DNA of 64,000 nt from Plantago elongata (lineage: Eukaryota; Streptophyta; Magnoliopsida; Lamiales; Plantaginaceae): contig JAYMSP010000247.1 in NCBI GenBank assembly GCA_036897095.1, forward strand, positions 1 to 64,000, given 5' to 3'. The position numbers and the translations under genes were made by a program. Shown piece by piece: positions 35,930 to 45,674 of the stretch (position 1 is the first letter of the stretch; every line of letters starts with the position of its first letter). The notes under the pieces were generated by a model. It did no database searches. It was not told where the DNA came from and saw only the letters and a list, made by a program, of their open reading frames with translations.

Positions 35930-37060
35930 TTCTGGTCCTTCAGCATCCAGGACGTACGCGCGAGCTTGGGCGTTGGTTCTTTCCTGCGGCCTTCCTGGTG
36001 TTCTTCCTTGATCTTAAGGTGGTCCAGTCATATTGTGGACAATGAGCAACACTGTGCTCCGAGCTACCACACCTAAAACATTTCCCAGTCTTTCTCCAAC
36101 AGTTTTCCTCAGTGTGTCCAGTACAAGTACAATATTTACACTCCATCCTCGTCTCAGGGTGTCGTCGGGGGTTAACATTATTCTCTTGTGGGCGAGGGTT
36201 TTCTCTAGCTTGCTCCGGGAATCTAGCATTCACCGGACGCTGGTTAGGGGACGAGGAGTTCTCAAGTCAATTCCTCTTGACCCGATCTTCAATTTTCCTT
36301 ATTTCCATGAATTCCGCTTACCTGCAAAATTTTCTCCACAGCCTTGATATAACTTTCGTGATTTACCGAAACCAAGGCCCGACATAATTCTAATCCCAGG
36401 CCTTCCACAAACTTGCGGATCTTCCACTTCTCATCATCCCAGTAATGGGGAGCATATTGAATCAGGCGAGAAAACTCTGGTTCATAATCACTCACGTTCC
36501 TATTCCTTTGTATCAGTTCCAGGAATTCCTATTCTCGGGCATATCGTATCACCTCGGGTACATATTTATCAATAAATTCTTGTACAAAATTCTTCCAGGT
36601 ATGGGGGGTGCCTTCTTGCTTCCATCGTCGGTTTACCAGTATCCACCAGTTTCTTGCAGCTTCCTCTAACTGGTAGGTAGCGTACTTAACGTTCTGTTCT
36701 TCGGTATAATTCAGGACTTCAAAAATATGCTCTAGTCGGGCAAAGAATTCCTCCGCTTTCCTATCATCGGTTTCTCCGAAGAACATGGGAGGATTAAATC
36801 TAAGAAAACGTTCTAGTACCTAGTCGTTGCTTTGTACGGCTGATGGCGGAGCCGCAGTAGTCAGCGGATGTCGATTCTGCCACTGCTGAGTGAGAAACAT
36901 CCAGAAGGATAGCATTTCCTGCATGCCTCCTCCAGTTTCATTTCCTCCCGTTCCGGGAGCCTAAGGGGGTACTTCTCTATTAGGCGAAGACAGCGGTGGT
37001 GAGTTAAATTCTTCATCCTAGACTTCCTGTTGTGGACTATCGATTTCAGACATCGTGTCT
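35930..37060 (-). pseudogene. GypA gag (Retrotrans_gag plus zinc knuckles)
   Basis: Gag is the structural protein that packages the RNA. On the minus strand the capsid-type part shows DRKAEEFFARLEHIFEVLNY and EEAARNWWILVNRRW (36760-36610), then FSRLIQYAPHYWDDEKWKIR (about 36470-36410), as in chromovirus-like gypsy gags. Near the C-terminus CKYCTCTGHTEENCW and CFRCGSSEHSVAHCP (about 36145-36020) are two CCHC zinc knuckles. The upstream end near 37050 begins MSEID. It is the only protein domain in the element. Fossil with a few breaks. Confidence 0.85.
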
Positions 37061-37225
37061 GTCTGAAATGTGAAGAGGCTCAGTTAAAGATCTGTCAAAG
37101 ATACGATAGTAGGGAATAATAGAGTATTACTCGCATTCTACCAAACACTATTCACACAACCTGATCCCCCCAAAAGGTCTCACTTTAGGGTTTAGGTTTA
37201 AAAGGTTTGGTATGGATTCCCATGT

Positions 37226-37245
37226 CCAGCCAGGCTCTTATACCA
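37226..37245 (-). promoter_or_regulatory. GypA primer-binding site
   Basis: On the minus strand TGGTATAAGAGCCTGGCTGG follows the 5' LTR end by three bases and resembles the initiator tRNA-Met site TGGTATCAGAGC. Confidence 0.8.
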
Positions 37246-37248
37246 CTC

Positions 37249-37312
37249 TGTAGCGCCCCATCCGTGTGGTAACGGATCGGGTGACACCTATGATGGGGTC
37301 CCCAACCGCCCG
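37249..37312 (-). repeat. GypA 5' LTR remnant
   Basis: TGTAGCGCCCCATCCGTGTG and onward repeats the plus-strand start of the 4.77-kb LTR at 31103 with a few differences. GypB follows immediately. Confidence 0.85.
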
Positions 37313-37965
37313 TGTAAGGACCGCAACTTGGTTACGTATCCGAAAAATTAATATTAATATTCTTATTTCGCACTAGCAAAATTATTAAGTAAGTAGATTG
37401 GGTCGAATTTAGAATTTTAACGCCGAACGGATTCCACGTTAAAGTAAGAATTAGGAATATATTAATAAAATAATAATAAAATAAAAAATTATTTATTTTA
37501 ATTTTCCTATGGCTCGAGTTCGACTCGAAAAGTGCCTAGGAATCGATTTTACATTTTTTCAGATTTTATTTGCGAGTCTTTTGGAAGCCAGAAGGAGCAA
37601 GCTGTATATAATAGCAAAAGGACCAAGATACCCTTGGCTCCTACTTCTCCTTTCTTTTAAGCAAGGGGCACTCCGGTCTTTTCATTATCATCTTCTTCCC
37701 CCAAATCAAATAACAGCCTGTTGTTCCATCGTGCCATTTCTTCGTACTCCCGTGCCATCTGACGAATCGACCGCGCCAATCACCCAACCCGATCCGGCCC
37801 GACCGCGCGGCCACCGACCGCCGCCGTGGGGCCCGAGCCCACGTAACAATGACGGCCAGAATGCATGAGAGACAAGTGGCGCGAAGAGAAGAGGTGAAGG
37901 GGAGGAGTCACAGGACGCGTGGCGGCGCCACCGGCCTCCGCCGCCTCCAACACCGCCCTCCACGG

Positions 37966-37975
37966 CTATATATAC
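37966..37975 (+). promoter_or_regulatory. GypB TATA box
   Basis: GGCTATATATACCCCGG lies in GC-rich surroundings and is followed by a CT-rich leader. The homologous site is at 62292-62301. Confidence 0.72.
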
Positions 37976-38470
37976 CCCGGCTCCGCTCCATTTCCACCCC
38001 TCCCATCGCACTGTTCTTCTTCTCCTCCGTTCCTACTCATTTCGATTTCCTCCTGCTCTATTTCCACCTTCAGCCACCACGCGCCACCGTGCTCCGGCCA
38101 CCCGTCACCGGCACCACCACTGCCGAATGTTTTGCCCGGAATAGAGTAGTTTAATCGACCGATTATTCCGGTAAGTATCTCGATCGAATTTCGATTATAT
38201 TCGAATATCGAACGAGAAATTAATTAATAATTCCTCGCAACCGTGCCACTCCGTCAACACCGCTTCGACTGTCGTTACGCTGCCCGTCGCTCGACACTCG
38301 CTCCGTTAGTGTCGTGCTACCCCCGTTTATTAGTGCTAATTACCGTTAGTTATCGTTAATTTATCGATTAATTACCTGGTATTATCAGTTAGTAGGGAAT
38401 TTGAATTATACTGTTAGGTTGTTAAATTCTTAGAATAGCCGGTGCTATTAAATATGGTATATCATTTAGG

Positions 38471-38580
38471 GTCGACTGGCCGTCGACTATAAAATAGTTG
38501 TCGCAGGCTGCGGAGTGTTGTTGAATTTGAAGTAGACTGTGTACTGTTGAGTTGAGTGAAGACGTCGACTGGCCGTCGAC
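38471..38580. repeat. Duplicated palindrome GTCGACTGGCCGTCGAC
   Basis: The 17-mer, itself nearly palindromic (GTCGAC on both sides of TGGCC), occurs at 38471-38487 and 38564-38580, 93 bases apart, both followed by TA. It is not seen in the related LTR at 61748. Confidence 0.85.
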
Positions 38581-39076
38581 TAGGGAATTGTAGTATAATA
38601 ATATTGTTGATGGTATTGCACTGTAGAAGCAGTAATTGACTAGTTACTGTTATAGGTTGGAATCATACTGAGACAGACTTGTTGTCTGTTGTCTGAAATT
38701 ATCTGTTAGGAGTTATATACCGGATGTAATTTTTGGAAATAAAATATCACATTGACGGTTTTTTTGAAGACATAAATAATTGTAGGACTCATTTAAAGAT
38801 TAAAGGTCAAGTTTTATAGTATCGATTGTTTCAAACGTCGCATATTTAATTAATTAAAGTATCGTAATAATTGTAAAACTCGGAAACTAATTTAATTTGG
38901 TTTGTACGTCGTAGGACTTGATAAAATAATCCACTTAGACGTCGCCAGTTAAACGGATTTAAGATAAGTGTCGAGAGTCGTTGTAATCATTTTAATCATT
39001 GGAATTGAGTAGTATTGCTCGCTTATTTATCAGGAAGTACGAAGCCGCTTAACTGTCAAGATATCCAAGGTCAGTG

Positions 39077-39310
39077 ATAGCTGGCTTTCGGCATCACACC
39101 CTGAAAAAGTTAAAGTGCCACCTTTCAAACCCTTTATATTCCAGTACTTGTTCCTGTTTACTTACTTGCTTGCCTAACTCTAACTTCAATTACGCGACTA
39201 CGTCTCGACTGACTATGATGCGACTACTAACTACGATTATGTGAGTGATAACTGGCTTTCGACATCAGGCCTTGGAAAAGTTAAAGTGCTTCCTTTCACC
39301 GCCTTTCAAT
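39077..39310 (+). repeat. Duplicated AACTGGCTTTCGGCATCA segment in GypB
   Basis: Two copies, at about 39070 and 39243, of a stretch with GTGATARCTGGCTTTCGRCATCA-type sequence (18-base core) followed by AAAGTTAAAGTGC and CTTTCA. The related LTR at the right edge has one copy at about 63838. Confidence 0.8.
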
Positions 39311-39479
39311 TCTTGTACCTGTTCCTGTTCATGTTCATGTCTGTCTGACTGTCTAACCTTGACTGCGGCCAGCCGATGACGACTCCGATTCGATTACTGA
39401 CTGGGATTCCTAACTGTATAACCATAGATGACCTGTACTTAGGGATACCTTACCTGTATTGATGTCATAACCTACTCTT

Positions 39480-40300
39480 CATAATCCTTACACATAAGTT
39501 CTTTGAACCTGTCTAAGAGTTCTTCATCAAGGGTTATTTTCTTGCTTCCTTCATAGAATACCACATGAAATGATTCTTCAATCTTCTTTGTTATATACTC
39601 CGTAGGCTTTGCTATTCATAGAATAACCAAGAAATACTCCTTTGTCGATCTTTGTTGAAATATTCTCCAATATTCTTTTCCATTGTTAAGAACAAAACAT
39701 CTACAACCAAATAATTTCAGATGTTTGATATTAGGGAGTCTACCAACCAAAAGCTCATGCGGAGTTTTGTCATGGTATTTGTTTATCAAGCATATGTTCT
39801 GAGTGTAGCATGTTGTATTTACAACTTCAACCCAATAAATTTCACTTACTTTAGTGTCAGCTTGTATTGTCCTTGCAGCTTCTTTAAGGGTCATATTCTT
39901 CCTTTCATCAACACCATTTTGTTGTGGTGTCCTTACAGAAGATAGTTGATGGTCTATACCTTAGCAGGTACAAAACTCTTTCATGTACTGGTTGACAAAT
40001 TCAGTAGCAGGGTTTGTTCTGATTGTAGATACCTTGTCATTTTTCATGACTTTATGCTTGTTCAGCAAGTTTGGTATCTCCACCCTAGCATCAGATTTTT
40101 GTTTCAGAAAAACAACCGAGGTAAACCTATAGAAGTCATGTACAACAACTAGACCATACTTCTTGTCTGCATAACTAGTTACAGATGATTCAAAAAGATC
40201 CATGTGTAATAGTTGCAGTGGTCTAACACATGAATGTCTGTTTTTGGATTGTTTCTCCAATTGACAAGCAGAGCAGACACCGTCGTTTCTGAATGTTGTT
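39480..40300 (-). pseudogene. CopC integrase remnant
   Basis: On the minus strand, SCVRPLQLLHMDLFESSVTS (about 40235-40170), FVNQYMKEFC (about 39990) and the C-terminal part with ELLVGRLPNIKHLKLFGCRC (39760-39690) match copia integrase. Fossil, broken. Confidence 0.8.
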
Positions 40301-40564
40301 CAAGGTAATCAAACCCCTAATTATTCCTTGGCAAGTTTGTTCAGAGTTTGAAATTCAAGTGACTCAATCTCTTGTGCCATAATGATTGTTCTTCAGTTTG
40401 AGCTGATTGACTCCCCATGAGACATTCTTCAGTTGTGGTAGATGTCCAATCAGCGACATATAGACTTCCTTTCCGCCAACAACTAAGATTGTCTGATTTG
40501 ACTCATTGCCAATCAATTTGCAGAATTTTGATTTGATCTTCATCGATTATCCCCTATTTGCAAA

Positions 40565-40790
40565 TTAAATCATGCTTAGAAGATTATATTTCAAACCTTT
40601 ATCATGTAATATGTCAGAGATTGTAAGGGATACCAATTTGACATTGCCAAATCCTATAGAAGTGTTAAATTCTCTATAATCGACCAAGTTTGCTTTGTCT
40701 CCTATCATGTGCTTCCTGCATCCACTATCACATAGCCATTGAGCCTTAGTCCAAGAAGCGTTCTGCACAAAACAGGAAACAAGAGTTAGG
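40565..40790 (-). pseudogene. CopC protease remnant
   Basis: WLCDSGCRKHMIGDKANLVD on the minus strand is the copia aspartic protease signature (W..DSGCS.HMTG). Upstream, SWTKAQ leads from the gag-protease linker. The same junction is seen at the end of CopE near 61747. Fossil. Confidence 0.82.
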
Positions 40791-41129
40791 TACGTGCCTC
40801 AGAAACAAAACCACTTAGACTAAACGTTTTTTTTGTGGGAATCCATTTCTGAATGAATCTCTTAGGAGTATGTTTTTGTCTACTTGGAACATAAGGAGGA
40901 ATTCTAGAATCATCGGATCAAAGATCGACCTTCCTTCTTGGAGTGTTCCTTGGTGTTCCTCATGGTGGCTTCAGAGACCTGTCAGGTTTCTGAGTTTGCT
41001 TTTTAGTAAGCTTAGTCTTCCTGGCCAACTTTCTTCTAGCCATGGCATTCAGTTTTTCAATGGCTTGGGATTGCTTCCACTTCTAATAATTGATATAAGA
41101 AATTCTAGCTTTTCCCCATCATTCTTGTC

Positions 41130-41545
41130 CTTACTTATATTGTTTCATGAGGACCATCCCGATAGCACGATAGCCAATACCACTTGGCACGATTAGCTTT
41201 TTGAACACGATTTCAGCAGCCTTACTAGTTTTTGCATCGTCCTTATATCCATAGAATAGTATAGTGGGATATACACCAAGTCCAACATTACCCTTCCTAG
41301 TAATACAACATTGTGGATGGTCACAAGTCTGAGGATCATGATTCTCTTCAGAAACCTTTTCCACAAGTTCCGTTGGGACTTGTTGTTCTTTTCAAGGTAT
41401 GGTCGCAACTATCTTCCTTTGTCACGAACCTTAGCCTTCTGACCAATGCTATTGGTTTATTTGGAACCATTCTGTTTACTTTTTACAAAGGTCAACCTTC
41501 CATCACTCTTTTTCAGAGGAGTGGAGCTACTTGATTAAGAATCAA
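41130..41545 (-). pseudogene. CopC gag-protease linker with CDHPQCC motif
   Basis: On the minus strand, TCDHPQCCITRKGNVGLG and YGYKDDAKTSKAAE correspond to TCDHPQCCITMKGSIVGLG and YGYRDDEETSEAA in CopE (about 61186-61310). The segment lies between the gag zinc knuckle and the protease. Its function is not known to me. Fossil, broken. Confidence 0.75.
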
Positions 41546-41799
41546 GTCTAAGTCGTCCTTTCTCAGAAAGGTCTCTCAGATAAAATTGATCCTCCGTGAG
41601 AGTGTCACTAGCTTTGACAAATAATTTGAAGGAAACCTCTTTCGTTCTGAGTTCATTATTTTCAGAAAGAAACTTCTTCAATTTTTCGTTTTTCCATTCA
41701 GGGCTAGCTCATGAGAAATTTCATTTTCCGATATCTGAGATCTTAGTGATGCTATTTCAGCGTCCTTTCTCTTAGGTACCTTGGTCAAGTTAAAAACCT

Positions 41800-43320
41800 C
41801 GTTTTAAAGAGTTTCTTTATTTTCTTCCAGAATCCTGGTCTTAGATTCAACAACTAAGAATTCTCTTTCATATTGATCAAGTTCACTTTTGACAAATTCC
41901 AAATCCTTGATAATGTCATCATCACTTTCGTAGAACACGAATTGTGATGTATTTATTACCTCATCATCCATAAGGCATTCTTCAATGTTGGAGATGTCGG
42001 GACCTACTATCTCAGCAACTTCACACATGTCATTCTTCTTCTGGCCAAAGTCAATTACATCATGAGTAATCCCGCACAATTCTGTGATGGTAATTTTGAG
42101 TCATCTGAGTCTTAATCCTCAGAATCTGACTCAATGTACAAAGCATCAAGTTGAATTTGGATCTTCTTTCTCTTTTTAGTGAGCAAGGCCCTCTCAGTCC
42201 TTTTGAGAGTTTTCTCTCCTTTTTGTCACCCGTCTTAAGCTTATTGAAAGCAGCAAAATCACGTTTGAAGTGACCGAGTTTCTAACAATGGAAGCAGATG
42301 TCATTCCCAATTTCAGCGACTTCAGTACTAACAATTTTCTGAGTGGGGTTGTTCAGAGAGTTGCACATTTGGATGTTCTTGTACTGATGATAGTTTGGGC
42401 TGAGATGCTTTTTCAGCTTCTTCTTTGCTTTTCTCCTTTCTATCTATTTGCTCATGTATTTATTCATGTGACGCACAACAAGAGCATTTTCTTCAGACAC
42501 TTCCTTGGTATCCTTCTTTTCAGATGTACCTCGTGTGACTAGAGCAACAATTTGCAACTTTTCAACTGCAGCCAATCCTCGTTGGGTTGTCTCATAGTTC
42601 ACTATGGCTAAATGTGAAAAGAGTTCCATTGGAGTGATTGGTGGCATACCTAGGTTAAAGTAGAAATATTGGGCGTGTTCCCAATTTTGGTTAAAACTTC
42701 TGACAATGGTTTTCACCTTCTTAGAATTTGAATAAACTGTCACTTTCTCCAAGTGCATCCATATCACTCATGAGAGTTGTAAACCGAAATTCATGTTCTT
42801 CCAGAGTTTTAGTGGGATCTTGTTTGAAGTTTTGGAAATTCAAATTCAAAACTTCAAACTTGTTTTCTTCAGTTTTGTACGTTCCAACACATATTTCTTC
42901 AATCAATTGCCAGGCAACTTTCACTGCCTTTACACACCACAGTTTGCATTGTTTATGTTCAAGTGTTGATCAAATGATGATGTTACAAGCATGACCATCC
43001 AACCTGTGTCTCTTGGCATATTCCGATGTCCAAAGTTCACGCCGTTTGTTTTCATACTCAACTTGTCCAATACCAACACGACAACTATCACTAGTCGAAG
43101 TGTCACTACCTTCACCATTAGTGTTTCTCCGACCATCAGACACTACAATGACTTGCTTGAGCTGTTTGATTTTGATTGTTCCTTCCATGATGACACAGAT
43201 CATCTCATCACTGATAGCTTCAAGATGCAGCATCATATTGTTCTTCCGTTTCTCGTAATTCTCGGGCTTCAGAACCTGAGCATCACTCAGAGATATACAT
43301 GCACATTTAACACACAAATT
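41800..43320 (-). pseudogene. CopC gag remnant
   Basis: On the minus strand: LKPENYEKRKNNMMLHLEAI (N-terminal gag start, about 43265-43205), then VAWQLIEEICVGTYKTEENK and FKQDPTKTLEEHEFRFTTLM (UBN2-type gag, about 42920-42770), then PPITPMELFSHLAIVNYETT (about 42645-42585). A coiled-coil-like, Glu-rich part follows (42000-41804). Each part has a counterpart in CopE. Fossil, broken. Confidence 0.83.
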
Positions 43321-43414
43321 AGCACGTCTTCAAAAAGAGACAAAAACCTTTACCTATCTGGGGGGATCGAGGTTCAGTGCAGAAGGCTTGGGAACCTCCT
43401 GCTTTGATGTTTTT

Positions 43415-44640
43415 TGTTGGTCCATATAATGGCAAAGGAAAAGACTAGAGGGGAGGGAGGTGAATAGTCTTTTCAGACTTTTGTTGATAAACACTATTTC
43501 TCAAAAACTGGTGGGTTTCTGATACTTCAATTCTGAGAGTGAAAGACTTAAGTGACAGATAAATGAGATTGTGCTTTGCAGTGGTAAATATGTGTGAGTG
43601 ATATGCTGGAATATAAATAAAGAATATGTAATTAACAAAACAAGTATAGTGGTATATGGAGGTGGCGTAATCATCCAACTAGTTCAATTGGCCTTCCTGA
43701 GACCTGGAATTTACTAGAACAGACAATTGAGTTCTCCTTACAATATATCCTATTCTAAGATCCTTACAAATAGATGGTTCCCAACCAAATGATCCCCCTG
43801 AGTTGTTCCCTAGCTCCTAGAGCAAGTACTTCACGTACTCAAGATATCCTTGGAGTTGTTCCTTGATTTTTCAAATCAAGTACTTCATATACTCCACGCC
43901 TTGTTGGTGTTGGTTATAAGTTGATTGTCAGAAAAGGTTCTCATATAACTTTGCAGCTATATTTTCAGAGAGCTTAGAAGAGATAACACTACTTAATACA
44001 CTTATTCAATGTATGGTGGGTTCTCCTTTGCTGATCAAGTAATTGGTAATCGTTCTGGAGAATGAGCTTCATAAAGGGTATCTGAAAGTTCAACTCTTTC
44101 ACGAATAACAATCACTTGTTATATGTTCAGGACACTTAGAACTACTAGTGATTCTTCGAGCTTTTTAGTAACAACCAAAAGCTTGGATAATGGTAGTGAG
44201 ATGCTTGAGAGAATACTTTGCTTGGTAAGTAGATAAGAGCGTAGTTCGTGTGTGTATATATCAACTTCTAAGTGCTGATATTTATAGATGAATATGAGAG
44301 TCGTTTGAATAGTATCCATTAGACCTTCTCAAAATTCAATATGTTGATATCTCGAAATGAGTAGTCAGAATCCCCTTTCTGATTTCGCAGGGAGGACAAT
44401 GCATCGAGCAACTTTTCAACTGGTGTAATTAATGCACTGTACTGTTTCTTGTCTTGTAATCTCAATGGACACATGAGCCTTTTTTAAAGCTAGCATCCTC
44501 CTTTACTCAGTGATGTCATATGCTCAGAAATATTTTATGTGCAATATATGCACTATACAATGTGTTTTCTGATCATAGTTTATCTGAGAAGACTTAACCT
44601 TATGACTTCATAAATTTGTGCAATCATCAGTCTTCAAATA
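43415..44640 (-). repeat. CopC 5' LTR, part next to the internal region
   Basis: It matches 26399-27615 in the same orientation. Cop2 interrupts at 44641, and the rest is at 54975-55196. Just inside, the PBS position (43391-43413) reads ATCAAAGCAGGAGGTTCCC on the minus strand, a worn version of TGGTATCAGAGCAG as in CopE. Confidence 0.87.
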
Positions 44641-45386
44641 TGTTGGAACAGTTGGACCGGGATTGGTACTTAAACGCTGGAACAATAGACAATGTTGACT
44701 ATGATGTTGAGTCAACACTGTCTTCAACACTAGAAGTGTAAACAACAGCGAATAATCAATCTTCTTCTATAAACCAAGCCAATATATAAAATATATATTG
44801 GCGGTGCCGTAGGCAAAATTTCTACAAACAATAAATTAGAATTAGGAAAATGATGTTTTAAATCAAACGCATACGATTGATAAAACATCAAAACTAGTCC
44901 TAAAATAGGTGTAGTGAAACACCCTATTTTAGTTGAGAATTCTTCTTGATGGAATCTAAAATACTAGCAGAAAACAAGAACCTATCAATGAATGAAGATC
45001 TCTGGAGATGATCAATGAAAGGTGTAAATCGTTGCAGTCGAATTCCTTCTGTATATATAGTGTTCGATATCTTCTGTTCGAAACATAGAAGGATTTCTTC
45101 AAAGGCAACTTCCTTGTACTTGCTTTCTCCAATATTTGTTTAGAAGAAAACTTCCTTAATCTTTTATACTTCAATTATTATTTCCTTCTTGCATTCTTCT
45201 TGAAATATTATCTTGAGTCGGCAGTTAATTAATCTTCTTGATTTCTCTGACCCATGTTTTTGGCAAGTCAATGTTATCTGCAATGCTGTCTCCATTGTTG
45301 AGACACATGTAGCACAACATGTAAACTAAAAACATTGAACTTGTTAAGAAAGACAATATTATCATTAAGTGCAACTTGCACTTTCA
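44641..45386 (-). repeat. Cop2 3' LTR
   Basis: 746 bp from TGTTGGAACAG to TTGCACTTTCA on the plus strand. TATA-like CTATATATACAG (minus strand) lies near 45050-45062. The TGTTGAGTCAACA palindrome is at 44705-44717. Confidence 0.9.
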
Positions 45387-45624
45387 ATCTCCCCCTTAAT
45401 CTTACTCTTTCATCATAAAACAATAGAAATAATTAAGCATCAATCGCAAGCACACATTTCAAGTAAGAATAGTTCAAATCTCCCCCTTAACCACAGGCAA
45501 GCATACAAAACAAGCATACAAGGAGAGTACCAAAACATAATTCAAATCCTAAAATATTTCAAACCATTATTCAGAATATAAAGCAATAAAAGTTCAAATT
45601 TTTAATGGTTTTATTCTCCCCCTT
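45387..45624 (-). promoter_or_regulatory. Cop2 polypurine tracts
   Basis: On the minus strand three AAGGGGGAGA-type tracts occur at 45387-45397 (touching the LTR), 45479-45489 and 45614-45623. They mirror the arrangement in Cop1. Confidence 0.83.
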
Positions 45625-45674
45625 TTGTGAGGAAAGAAAAGACACCAAAGAGTTCCTATACTCCAAATTTTTTT

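Larger units (their letters stand above)
31103..37312 (-). mobile_element. Gag-only LTR retrotransposon with giant LTR (GypA), fossil
   Basis: On the minus strand: a remnant of the 5' LTR (37249-37312), a tRNA-Met type PBS (37226-37245), a gag region of Ty3/gypsy type (about 37050-35930), a polypurine tract (35870-35883) and a 4,767-bp 3' LTR (31103-35869). PBS and polypurine tract enclose only about 1.4 kb, leaving no room for pol. This is the layout of the non-autonomous TR-GAG class, which would depend on enzymes of a full-length relative. It is inserted in CopC. The gag has only a few breaks, suggesting a younger age than CopC and Cop1. Confidence 0.78.
37313..39467 (+). mobile_element. 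LTR of another gypsy-type family (GypB), fossil
   Basis: It starts TGTAAGGACCGCAACTTGG and is clearly related to the LTR at 61748-64000: shared order of TCGAGTTCGACTCGA-type sequence, the GC-rich promoter part, a TATA box and an AACTGGCTTTCGGCATCA phrase. A TATA box CTATATATACC at 37966 followed by a pyrimidine-rich leader gives plus orientation, opposite to GypA. No internal coding part is seen, so it looks like a lone LTR or a fragment. The left flank is GypA and the right flank is CopC integrase, so later rearrangement, not simple nesting alone, shaped this place. The right end is approximate. Confidence 0.65.

Noticed and set aside
37849-38154. Open frames rich in Pro, Arg and Ser in GC-rich DNA
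   Set aside because: They lie in the promoter and leader part of the GypB LTR. GC-rich sequence has few stops, and no domain is seen.
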